Source of the DNA: an archaeon
GTDB lineage: Archaea; Thermoproteota; QMWL01
DNA length: 8,783 bases
Reading direction: 5' to 3'
NCBI GenBank assembly: GCA_003661605.2
Contig: QMWL02000027.1
Location: 1-8,783 of the forward strand
Shown: one piece after another, positions 1 through 5,643 of the stretch
Layout of the letters: each line of letters begins with the position of its first letter
Numbering within the stretch: the stretch's first letter is position 1
Notes under the pieces: generated by a model
Databases searched by the model: none
What the model was told of the DNA's origin: nothing
Seen by the model: the letters and a program-made list of their open reading frames with translations, nothing else
Translations under genes and position numbers: made by a program

Positions 1-151
1 ATCTAGAATAAGAAGAATAGCTAGAGGAGCAGGTGTTTCCGAACGGGACGTACGAGAGCTCGTGCAAAGCTACCGTGCATTTCAGAAGATGATGAAGAGC
101 GGTGTGTGGCGGCGTCTTATGCGTACACGAATGCGCACTCCGAGCATTTAA
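1..151 (+). CDS. srp54: Signal recognition particle 54 kDa protein SRP54, C-terminal end (partial)
   Basis: The 5' part of the gene lies outside the window. The reading frame starts at base 2 and gives 49 residues ending at TAA (149-151). The peptide begins SRIRRIARGAGVSERDVREL and continues with a Met/Arg-rich stretch (FQKMMKSGVW). This is the end of the SRP54 M domain, which binds the SRP RNA and the hydrophobic signal sequence; the SRxxRIARGxG helix and the following VRELVQ helix are its hallmark. SRP54 is the GTPase that delivers ribosomes translating secreted or membrane proteins to the receptor FtsY. It is followed 24 bases later by rpl21e, a neighbour pair I know from many archaea, which supports the call. 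The GTPase domain is not visible here. Confidence 0.9.
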   Translation, partial: SRIRRIARGAGVSERDVRELVQSYRAFQKMMKSGVWRRLMRTRMRTPSI

Positions 152-153
152 AT
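146..153 (+). promoter_or_regulatory. Candidate TATA box upstream of rpl21e
   Basis: The octamer ATTTAAAT overlaps the srp54 stop codon. Its centre is about 26 bases before the rpl21e ATG at 176, the usual archaeal distance from TATA box to transcription start. If used, the transcript would begin at or next to the ATG, which fits the absence of a well-spaced Shine-Dalgarno sequence (GGAG at 155-158 is about 17 bases from the start). No strong BRE is evident. This is a by-eye call. Confidence 0.35.
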
Positions 154-175
154 CGGAGCGTGGCTACGGCATTGT

Positions 176-469
176 ATGGTTCGTCATCCAAAGGGGCCAC
201 GGGCGCGAACAAGGTACCTACTTCGAAAACCCCCACGCCGTAGGGGGATGAGAGGATTGAGCTACTTACTACGTAACTATAGTATTGGAGATAAGGTAGT
301 TATCAGACCAGACCCCTCTGTTCATAGTGGCATGCCGCATAGAAGGTATGTAGGAAAGGTAGCAACGGTAGTGGGGTTCCGTGGTCGCGCACTTGAAGTA
401 CTAGTAAGCGAGCCACAACGATTACTGATTGTACACAGAGCACACGTTATACCTTTAGAGCAAAAGTAG
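176..469 (+). CDS. rpl21e: Large subunit ribosomal protein L21e (eL21)
   Basis: A 97-residue basic protein matching the archaeal/eukaryotic eL21 family in length and sequence. The N-terminus is Arg/Lys-rich (RARTRYLLRKPPRRRG, residues 9-24), as expected for an rRNA-binding tail. The SH3-like barrel follows, with the family signature IGDKVVIRPDPSVHSGMPHR at residues 37-56, then a GKVATVVGFRGRALEV strand pair. eL21 is a structural protein of the 50S subunit. The ATG at 176 gives the expected family N-terminus. The gene starts 24 bases after srp54 and ends 4 bases before rpoF. Identification is secure; no oddity seen. Confidence 0.95.
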   Translation: MVRHPKGPRARTRYLLRKPPRRRGMRGLSYLLRNYSIGDKVVIRPDPSVHSGMPHRRYVGKVATVVGFRGRALEVLVSEPQRLLIVHRAHVIPLEQK

Positions 470-473
470 TACC

Positions 474-830
474 TTGAAGGTCGTTAGATCCCGCCCGTTA
501 TCTATTCCAGAGGTCTACAAAATGCTCGTTGAAACGGGTCTTGGTGAGAGCTACCCTGAGCTTCTATCTTTCCTTGAGCAGTTTATGAAAATAGATCCTG
601 ATAAAGCTTCTGAAGCTCGTCGAGAAATAGCAGCTCTACTGGAACCCTTCGTACCGCGTCAAGAGGAAAGGGATAAACTGGTCGTTCAGCTGATAAACGC
701 AGCACCAGAGACTCCTGATGAAATAAGGAGCTTGTTACTGCACTCTCCACACAGGCTAGTTCTTACGCCAGAACACATAAAGCAACTGCATGATATAATA
801 AATAAATATAGAAAACCACAAGGTAAGTAG
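474..830 (+). CDS. rpoF: DNA-directed RNA polymerase subunit Rpo4 (RpoF)
   Basis: A 118-residue homologue of eukaryotic Rpb4. Rpo4 pairs with Rpo7 (RpoE, not in this window) to form the stalk of archaeal RNA polymerase, which helps open complex formation and binds emerging RNA. The N-terminal part (SIPEVYKMLVE, residues 10-20) is the docking strand/helix for Rpo7. The C-terminal HRDC-like helical region includes DEIRSLL and LTPEHIKQLHDIINKY. The only reasonable start is TTG at 474, 4 bases after the L21e stop; the encoded N-terminus (MKVVRSRPLSIPEV) fits the family. No clear Shine-Dalgarno precedes it. The position between rpl21e and a DUF655 gene is the usual archaeal order and strengthens the call. 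Confidence 0.92.
   Translation: MKVVRSRPLSIPEVYKMLVETGLGESYPELLSFLEQFMKIDPDKASEARREIAALLEPFVPRQEERDKLVVQLINAAPETPDEIRSLLLHSPHRLVLTPEHIKQLHDIINKYRKPQGK
803..810 (+). promoter_or_regulatory. Candidate TATA box upstream of the DUF655 gene
   Basis: An AT-rich run at 791-815, inside the end of rpoF, contains TAAATATA centred about 26-27 bases before the ATG at 833. This is the spacing expected for a leaderless archaeal transcript. The bases also encode the rpoF C-terminus (DIINKYRK), so the AT content may be purely coding. A weak AGGT at 821-824 could alternatively act as a ribosome-binding site on the long transcript. Confidence 0.25.
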
Positions 831-832
831 CG

Positions 833-1411
833 ATGTCAATCTACAAGGGTAAGTTTTACGAAGAGGAGGGTATCGTATTAGATATACTGCCGTACCCAAG
901 AGGTAAGTACAGGGTACGTTTACCTCAGGGTTCCCGAGTGGTGCAGCTTCTGGGAACAAGTATGTTTACGTTACTTGAAGCAAGTTTGCTACCTGGAGAG
1001 ACTGCGGAACCACTTGAGGTGCTTAAGGTAGGGAAGGAGAGCCGCGATCGAATCCACAAGGTACTGGGTAGGATCTCTTACGAGGAGCTTTCTCCGACAG
1101 CGCGTGCAGAGCTACCAGTTGCGGTAGAGAGTATAATTCGTAGGGATGAACAGCGCTTCGTTGCGTTCTTCAACCATGCAGGATATGTGACACCAAGAAT
1201 GCATGCGTTTGATCTACTTCCAGGTATCGGGAAGAAAACCGTTGAAGTACTACTAAGATCGAGACCCTTCTCGAGCTTTGAAGATATTGAGAAAAAATGT
1301 GGGTTTGATCCTGTAGCTAAGCTAAAAGAGAGAATCCTTCAGGAGCTAATGGGTACAGAAAGGCACTTTTTATTCGTTCGCCGCCCAGTAGGAGCTACAG
1401 AACTTCTTTGA
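833..1411 (+). CDS. DUF655 family protein (OB-fold-like domain plus helix-hairpin-helix)
   Basis: A 192-residue protein of a conserved archaeal family of unproven biochemical function (DUF655). The first half (residues about 12-70, GIVLDILPYPRGKYRVRLPQ onward) is predicted to be a beta-rich OB-like domain. The second half holds a helix-hairpin-helix with the motif LLPGIGKKTVEVLL (residues 128-141), a non-sequence-specific nucleic-acid-binding element. Together these suggest an RNA- or DNA-binding protein, and its fixed place between rpoF and ksgA points to ribosome biogenesis or transcription. The ATG at 833 is 2 bases after the rpoF stop and is preceded by AGGT. The end overlaps the ksgA start by 4 bases (TTGA), implying translational coupling. 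The family name is secure; the role is inference. Confidence 0.85.
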   Translation: MSIYKGKFYEEEGIVLDILPYPRGKYRVRLPQGSRVVQLLGTSMFTLLEASLLPGETAEPLEVLKVGKESRDRIHKVLGRISYEELSPTARAELPVAVESIIRRDEQRFVAFFNHAGYVTPRMHAFDLLPGIGKKTVEVLLRSRPFSSFEDIEKKCGFDPVAKLKERILQELMGTERHFLFVRRPVGATELL

Positions 1412-2253
1412 GTGTCCTTAAGGAGGTTAAAGAGACACTAAGAAAGCTGGGTATACGACCTAGTAAGAGACTCGGACAGCACTTTCTGATAAGGAGCTGG
1501 GTTCTTGATAGACTTGTAGATCTAGGACAGCTAGCACCGCGGGACGCTGTCCTAGATGTGGGAGCGGGTCTTGGAATACTAACCCAACGTATAGCAGCAT
1601 CAGGAGCGACTGTCGTAGCCGTTGAGAAGGATCCACGACTTGCGGCATTTCTCAGAGAGAAGTTTTCTGGAATGAATAGTATAATTATCATTGAAGGCGA
1701 TGTGCTGACGGTACGCTTACCGTGGTTTAATAAGGTTGTATCCTCGCCTCCGTACAACATATCATCTACACTACTCTTGTGGCTTTGTGATAGAGTGCCG
1801 GAGAAGACCGTCTTACTGCTACAGAAGGAGTTCGCGGATAGGTTGTGCGCAGCTCCAGGAACGAAGAATTACAGTCGACTCACGCTTGCGGTCTGGGTGT
1901 GGGCAGAAGTGGAGTTGCACGAAGTGGTGCCTAGGTCCGCGTTTTTTCCACCGCCCGATGTAGTATCGCGTATTGTAGAGCTGACCCCTCGTATGGTGGA
2001 TCTGACGCCTTTATCGCGAGAGTACTTTCTAGAGGTAGTAAGGATGCTCTTCTCGTTTAGAAGAAAGACACTACGGCGAGCGCTTAGACAAGCAGTTGGA
2101 CAGGTCCCTAGCAGCATGAGGAGTCGAGTCAAGGGACTATTAGATAAGAGGGTGTACCAGCTGAGCCCTGAAGAGTTTCATAAGGTAGCTACCATACTGT
2201 TTGAGGAAGGCTTTTCGTTAGGTGAACTTAAAACCGCGCCGAAACGCGTCTAG
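1408..2253 (+). CDS. ksgA: rRNA adenine N6,N6-dimethyltransferase KsgA/Dim1
   Basis: A 281-residue S-adenosylmethionine-dependent enzyme that dimethylates two adjacent adenines in the 3' terminal hairpin of 16S rRNA late in small-subunit assembly. Visible motifs in order: RLGQHFL (residues 21-27); motif I DVGAGLGILT (50-59); acidic motif II VEKD (72-75); motif III EGDVL (96-100); motif IV region SSPPYNISS (112-120); NYSRLTLAVW; and the FFPPPDVVSRIVEL segment typical of KsgA. The C-terminal helical domain includes FSFRRKTLRRAL. The TTG start at 1408 overlaps the DUF655 stop and yields the family-like N-terminus LRKLGIRPSKRLGQ. Oddity: motif IV reads SPPY, whereas the family normally has Asn in the first position (NLPY/NPPY), the residue that contacts the target adenine. 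All other motifs are intact, so I still call it KsgA. Confidence 0.95.
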   Translation: MSVLKEVKETLRKLGIRPSKRLGQHFLIRSWVLDRLVDLGQLAPRDAVLDVGAGLGILTQRIAASGATVVAVEKDPRLAAFLREKFSGMNSIIIIEGDVLTVRLPWFNKVVSSPPYNISSTLLLWLCDRVPEKTVLLLQKEFADRLCAAPGTKNYSRLTLAVWVWAEVELHEVVPRSAFFPPPDVVSRIVELTPRMVDLTPLSREYFLEVVRMLFSFRRKTLRRALRQAVGQVPSSMRSRVKGLLDKRVYQLSPEEFHKVATILFEEGFSLGELKTAPKRV

Positions 2254-2256
2254 TCG

Positions 2257-2760
2257 ATGAAGGCGCGAAACTATCGACGTCCTGTAGGGCAACCCTATGT
2301 TAGAACGGAGTACATACATGGTACTCCAGTACCGCGCATTCAGAAATTCACCATGGGAAATCCTACACGCACAGACTTTAATACAAGAGTTGTTCTGGTT
2401 GCTGAGACAGATGCACAGATTAGAGACAATGCATTAGAGGCGCTACGAATGGCTGTCAACAAGCGATTGGAGAAAAGGTTAGGAGTGGAAAACTACTTGT
2501 TTAGGGTTAAAGTACTACCACACGTGGTTCTTAGAGAGAACAAGATGCTTGCAACCGCTGGAGCGGATCGTTTACAGGAAGGAATGCGGCGTGCTTTTGG
2601 AAAACCTATTGGTAGAGCGGCGCGAGTTAAAAAGGGGACTGAGATCGCTGAAGTTCGCGTTATGAGAGAGCATGAGGAGGTTGCGAAGGACGCGCTTCGA
2701 ACGGGGTCCTACAAGCTCCCCATAAAGACACACCTTATAACACAGTATATATCAAGTTAG
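2257..2760 (+). CDS. rpl10e: Large subunit ribosomal protein L10e (uL16)
   Basis: A 167-residue archaeal uL16 protein (called L10e in archaea and eukaryotes). It sits near the peptidyl transferase centre and the A-site tRNA and joins the 50S subunit late in assembly. Diagnostic segments: the N-terminal YRRPVGQPYVRTEYI (residues 6-20), DAQIRDNALEALR, VLPHVVLRENKML (86-98), and the nearly invariant AGADRLQEGMRRAFGKPIG (101-119). Length is within the family range. The ATG at 2257 is 3 bases after the ksgA stop, with no Shine-Dalgarno nearby. A TTAAAA at 2228-2233, about 26 bases before the ATG, could be an internal promoter element. Identification is secure. Confidence 0.95.
   Translation: MKARNYRRPVGQPYVRTEYIHGTPVPRIQKFTMGNPTRTDFNTRVVLVAETDAQIRDNALEALRMAVNKRLEKRLGVENYLFRVKVLPHVVLRENKMLATAGADRLQEGMRRAFGKPIGRAARVKKGTEIAEVRVMREHEEVAKDALRTGSYKLPIKTHLITQYISS
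2734..2740 (+). promoter_or_regulatory. Candidate TATA box upstream of dph2
   Basis: CTTATAA near the end of rpl10e is centred about 31 bases before the dph2 ATG at 2768, so a transcript would start a few bases before the ATG. A second AT-rich run, TATATAT at 2746-2752, is too close for the same start. This is a by-eye call; both runs are also coding sequence. Confidence 0.2.
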
Positions 2761-2767
2761 CATTTGA

Positions 2768-3748
2768 ATGCGGGTATCCATATATAATATACCGATAGAG
2801 GAGGTATTATCACAGGTTCGTGCAAGACGTGTGTTGTTACAGCTCCCTGATGGATTAAAGCCCTATGCCATTAAAATCGCAAAAGCGGTTCAACATTATA
2901 CGGGAGGAGAGGTCTTTGTATCGTCAGGAGGCTGTTATGGTCCCTGCGATGTAGCAGTGTGGGAAGCAAGGCGGATATCTGCTGATGTGATAGTTCACAT
3001 CGGCCATGCACCGTCTCCACACGCTCCCTCTGGAAATGATATAAAAATAATATATATTGAAGGTCAAATTATAGCTGACAAATCACATGTACTAGAGATG
3101 CTTAGGAGGCTACCGAAGGACGTTAAGCGTGTAGGACTTGCATACGTGGTCCAGTACCGCTGGCTGGTCGGTGATGTTGTACAGCACATGCGATGTAAGG
3201 GGCGTGAGGTTGTAATTGGTCCTAGAGGTTCTCGTTGTGCGTACCCTGGTCAGGTTCTTGGATGTGATTATACAACAGCTACTCACATAGAGAACGAGGT
3301 AGACGCGTTTCTTCTACTAGCAAGCGGTACATTTCACGCGATTGGTATGCAGTTATGTGTAAAAAAACCAGTTTTTGTACTAGATCCTCTTGGGAACGAT
3401 CTATTTACAGTCGAAAAGGATGTGGAAAGCTATCTACGTCGTCGCACTGCGCGGCTTGCTAAACTTAAGGATGCAAAGCGCGTAGCTTTAGCTATTGGAA
3501 CTAAAACAGGACAGTTGTTTCTACATGAGGCCCAATTACTGGCACAGTACCTGAAAGAAGAGGGGAAAGAAGTTGTTTTCGTAACATTTGATGAATTTTA
3601 CGTAGAGAGAATTGGAAACTTCACGGAAGTGGATGCATACGTTGTTGTTGCATGTCCCCGAATAGAGGTTCCTGGGGGGATTTGGGGGAGACCGGTAATT
3701 CCGTACGATGAAATACTAACTGCGCTTCAATTTGAAGAACAGAATTAA
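2768..3748 (+). CDS. dph2: 2-(3-amino-3-carboxypropyl)histidine synthase Dph2 (diphthamide biosynthesis)
   Basis: A 326-residue radical-SAM-like enzyme that makes the first step of diphthamide on elongation factor aEF-2. It transfers the 3-amino-3-carboxypropyl group of SAM to a histidine using an unusual [4Fe-4S] cluster. The archaeal enzyme works as a homodimer. Three separated domains each supply one cluster cysteine, and all are visible: Cys56 in GGCYGPCD, Cys166 in GQVLGCDY, and Cys296 in VVACPRIEV. Cys60 of the first motif is also family-typical. The N-terminal LLQLPDGLKPYA (residues 23-34) and the GHAPSP segment (79-84) match the family. Start ATG at 2768, 7 bases after rpl10e. The 3' end overlaps the next gene by 17 bases. 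Its presence implies that the host makes diphthamide-modified aEF-2. Confidence 0.95.
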   Translation: MRVSIYNIPIEEVLSQVRARRVLLQLPDGLKPYAIKIAKAVQHYTGGEVFVSSGGCYGPCDVAVWEARRISADVIVHIGHAPSPHAPSGNDIKIIYIEGQIIADKSHVLEMLRRLPKDVKRVGLAYVVQYRWLVGDVVQHMRCKGREVVIGPRGSRCAYPGQVLGCDYTTATHIENEVDAFLLLASGTFHAIGMQLCVKKPVFVLDPLGNDLFTVEKDVESYLRRRTARLAKLKDAKRVALAIGTKTGQLFLHEAQLLAQYLKEEGKEVVFVTFDEFYVERIGNFTEVDAYVVVACPRIEVPGGIWGRPVIPYDEILTALQFEEQN

Positions 3749-4349
3749 GAAATGGGAGCTTGCACTGCTGTTAGCACGCGTTCCTGATTTGGTACCATGC
3801 CATCCATCACTTGAGCAATACACGACTCCGGCTGAAATCGCAGCGGATGTTCTTTTCATAGTACTGCAGAGGGAAGGGTTAGCGGGTCGGCATGTGGTGG
3901 ATCTGGGATCAGGTACGGGTCGCCTGGCGATAGGATGTGCGTTACTCGGTGCATCGCGAGTGGTTGGTGTTGAAATAGAATCGCGGTTTGTTTACGCCGC
4001 ACGTGAGGCCGCACGAAGCTTAAAGGCGTCTGTTGAGTTTGTACACGGAGATATAGCATGCATTCGTGGAAAATTCGATCTTGTTGTTCAGAATCCTCCG
4101 TTCGGAGTTCGGAGAAAAGGAGCAGATCGTCGCTTCCTGAATAAGGCGTTCTCGTTGAGTAATATTGTCTACTCGATACATAAATCAGACAATAAAATAA
4201 GGCAGCTTATTAAACAATTTGCAGCAAAAAGGGGGTTTAAGTCCGTAATTGTAAAATCGTATAGCTTTCCGATTCCCTACAGCCTACCACAGCATGTGAA
4301 GACGGTGCATCGAGTGAGAGTAGACCTGTGGAGATTTCAATACGACTAA
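3732..4349 (+). CDS. METTL5-like SAM-dependent N6-adenine methyltransferase (RNA methylase)
   Basis: A 205-residue class I methyltransferase resembling eukaryotic METTL5 and the archaeal COG2263 group. In order: the N-terminal PSLEQYTTPAEIAADVLF (residues 25-42) typical of this group; SAM motif I VVDLGSGTGRLAIG (55-68); acidic strand VVGVEIE (78-84); motif III HGDI (105-108); catalytic NPPF followed by G (121-125), the signature of N6-adenine methylation; then VYSIHK (146-151) and a C-terminal VDLWRF, both matching METTL5. Human METTL5 methylates an 18S rRNA adenine. An rRNA target here is inference, supported by the ribosomal neighbours. The TTG start at 3732 lies inside the end of dph2 (17-base overlap) and is the only upstream start giving the full N-terminus. 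No Trm112-type partner is in the window. Confidence 0.88.
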   Translation: MKNRIKKWELALLLARVPDLVPCHPSLEQYTTPAEIAADVLFIVLQREGLAGRHVVDLGSGTGRLAIGCALLGASRVVGVEIESRFVYAAREAARSLKASVEFVHGDIACIRGKFDLVVQNPPFGVRRKGADRRFLNKAFSLSNIVYSIHKSDNKIRQLIKQFAAKRGFKSVIVKSYSFPIPYSLPQHVKTVHRVRVDLWRFQYD

Positions 4350-4371
4350 GTGTAAAAGGCAGTAGTTTAAC

Positions 4372-4959
4372 ATGCTGCAAATGGCGAACAAAACACGCAT
4401 AGTACTACCGGGAGAGAAGATTGGTGTAGAGGAGCTGTTCTTTCCGGGTAGCAACTGCTGGTTACGTGAAGGAGACATCTTTGCCACAGTAGCAGGTATT
4501 CTTGAGATCGACCAAGACACTAGATGTGCACACGTTAGACCGCTGCTGCGTACGGTTTTTCTCGAAAAGGGATCCTCAATATACGCAGAAGTTGCAGCGA
4601 CTTATGCGCACTACGCGATACTACGCTGTGTTAGGGATCTGAAGGCACCTTGGGAGTGGTTTACGGGAGTCATCGATCTCAATGCGGATCGTCGTCGTCT
4701 CAGATCTAACATACTGTTGGTGAAGGTAGGGGATGTAGTAAGATGCGAGTATGTAGGTAAGAGAGTAGGTGGTTATCCGCTGTTCACTCTGATAGGGAGA
4801 AAAAATGGTGTTTTGATTGCTAACTGTGATGTCTGTAGAGCGCCGCTCATACACATCGGTCGAGGGCGCATGCGATGTCCAAGATGCGGTAATCGAGAGA
4901 CAAGAAAAGCCAGCGAGGATTATCTGTATACCGCTCGGCGGAAAAAGCGTATTAGGTAG
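4372..4959 (+). CDS. csl4: Exosome complex RNA-binding subunit Csl4
   Basis: A 195-residue cap subunit of the archaeal exosome, which degrades and tails RNA 3' to 5'. Csl4 sits on the Rrp41-Rrp42 ring, binds RNA and links DnaG to the complex. Domains: an N-terminal domain with VLPGEKIGVEELFFPG (residues 11-26) and GDIFATVAGIL (34-44); an S1 RNA-binding domain (about 68-140); and a C-terminal zinc ribbon with Cys152/Cys155 and Cys169/Cys172 (CDVC, CPRC). A basic tail KKRIR ends the protein. Start ATG at 4372; an in-frame ATG at 4381 is an equally good start and would remove three residues. No Shine-Dalgarno is visible. The core exosome subunits are not in this window. Confidence 0.93.
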   Translation: MLQMANKTRIVLPGEKIGVEELFFPGSNCWLREGDIFATVAGILEIDQDTRCAHVRPLLRTVFLEKGSSIYAEVAATYAHYAILRCVRDLKAPWEWFTGVIDLNADRRRLRSNILLVKVGDVVRCEYVGKRVGGYPLFTLIGRKNGVLIANCDVCRAPLIHIGRGRMRCPRCGNRETRKASEDYLYTARRKKRIR

Positions 4960-4977
4960 GTGGTAGGGAACGGCACG

Positions 4978-5265
4978 ATGCGCCTGATAGTTAAGGAGGA
5001 GAGACCGAATCAGATGAAGTTTGAAATAGAGGGGGAAAGCTATACCTTCTGTATACTACTCCAGGATGTTTTAATCAATAAAGTGAAGGGGGTGGAGTTT
5101 GCCGGTTATTACATTGGAAACCCGCTTATAGATAACCCGGTTTTTTCGGTGATTACAAGTGGGGAAATTTCAGCTAGAGATGCGCTTAGAGCGGCTTCTG
5201 AGAAAGCGGTCAACTGGTTAAATCAGGTTAAGGATGCGCTAGAGAAAGCGCTATCGAAGGAATAG
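4978..5265 (+). CDS. rpoL: DNA-directed RNA polymerase subunit Rpo11 (RpoL)
   Basis: A 95-residue homologue of eukaryotic Rpb11 and of the bacterial alpha N-terminal domain. It dimerises with Rpo3 (RpoD) to nucleate RNA polymerase assembly. Characteristic features: MRLIVKEER start, the EIEGESYTFCILLQD segment (residues 16-30), VEFAGYYIGNPLIDNP (39-54), an F-V-I-T strand, and a C-terminal amphipathic helix (about 65-94) for dimerisation. I chose the ATG at 4978 because it reproduces the usual Rpo11 N-terminus. A GTG at 4960, directly after the csl4 stop, would add six residues (MVGNGT) and cannot be excluded. The gene ends 4 bases before the next start. Confidence 0.92.
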   Translation: MRLIVKEERPNQMKFEIEGESYTFCILLQDVLINKVKGVEFAGYYIGNPLIDNPVFSVITSGEISARDALRAASEKAVNWLNQVKDALEKALSKE

Positions 5266-5269
5266 TTTC

Positions 5270-5626
5270 TTGCAGCTAGGCGAGGAGTTTCGTAAAAAAT
5301 ACTCTGGATTTGGAGACGTTCTCCTCAACTTTCTTGCCAGTCTCTGCGTGCTTGAGGAAGAAGGCGCGCCAGTTAACATAAAAGTCCCTGCAACGGTACT
5401 GTATAAGATAGCAAGAAAAACAAACTTACGGACTTATCTTCCAAAAAGACTTTCCAGAAAGGGGGTCGCAGACTATGTTGAGGCGCTATTTGCATGGTTG
5501 TGGATAGAAAGGGGGTGGCGAGTGGCAGACTTCTTATCTATAATGGAGAAGAAGAACTTAGAGGAGGCTATTGCTTCTGTAGTGCTTGAGGGTCTTCGCC
5601 TTTTGAAAAGCTATAAGGCAGCGTAG
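5270..5626 (+). CDS. Minimal RNase III-like domain protein (probable ribonuclease III family)
   Basis: A 118-residue protein without a close family I can name by symbol. It keeps the landmarks of an RNase III catalytic domain. SGFGDVLLNFLASL (residues 12-25) matches the signature helix of RNase III, with Asp16 at the place of the metal-binding Asp of GDAVL. ADYVEALFAWLWIERGW (67-83) matches the second signature ADxxEALxG, with Asp68 and Glu71 at the metal-binding positions. The first-helix glutamates of classical RNase III (ExLEFLGD) are not obvious; the sequence there is KKYSGFGD. There is no double-stranded RNA-binding domain, so it resembles bacterial Mini-III in architecture. TTG start at 5270, with GAAGGA at 5256-5261 as a weak ribosome-binding site. 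Placed between rpoL and tfs, an RNA-processing job is plausible, but substrate and activity are unknown. Confidence 0.7.
   Translation: MQLGEEFRKKYSGFGDVLLNFLASLCVLEEEGAPVNIKVPATVLYKIARKTNLRTYLPKRLSRKGVADYVEALFAWLWIERGWRVADFLSIMEKKNLEEAIASVVLEGLRLLKSYKAA
5605..5616 (+). promoter_or_regulatory. Candidate BRE/TATA element upstream of tfs
   Basis: The sequence GAAAAGCTATAA, inside the end of the RNase III-like gene, looks like a purine-rich BRE (GAAAAG, 5605-5610) followed by a TATA-like CTATAA (5611-5616). It is about 30 bases before the tfs ATG at 5644, so transcription would start within a few bases of the ATG. This is a by-eye call, with coding sequence overlapping. Confidence 0.28.
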
Positions 5627-5639
5627 CGGCTCGCGCCGC
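5626..5639 (+). other. Small GC-rich inverted repeat before tfs
   Basis: GCGGC-TCGC-GCCGC can fold into a 5-bp stem with a 4-base loop. It begins at the last base of the preceding stop codon and ends 4 bases before the tfs ATG, where a ribosome-binding site would normally be. No T run follows, so it is not a typical terminator. It might limit tfs translation on a long transcript, or be chance in a GC-rich gap. Confidence 0.25.
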
Positions 5640-5643
5640 CGCG

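Noticed and set aside
89..95. ATGATGA resembling a C box of a C/D guide RNA
   Set aside because: It encodes Met-Met-Lys in the SRP54 M domain, and no matching D box with a guide spacer is visible nearby.
1420..1428. AAGGAGGTT, an excellent match to the anti-Shine-Dalgarno complement, just after the ksgA start
   Set aside because: No ATG, GTG or TTG in the ksgA frame follows at a suitable distance, and the bases encode Lys-Glu-Val in the family-like N-terminus. The TTG at 1408 is kept as start.
1395..1760. Long minus-strand open frame opposite ksgA
   Set aside because: Its protein is low-complexity (Ser/Thr/Arg-rich) with no family features, and it lies opposite a clearly conserved gene. The other minus-strand frames are alike.
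4960..4977. GTG at 4960 as the rpoL start
   Set aside because: It would add MVGNGT before the usual Rpo11 N-terminus; ATG 4978 fits the family better, although the longer form cannot be fully excluded.
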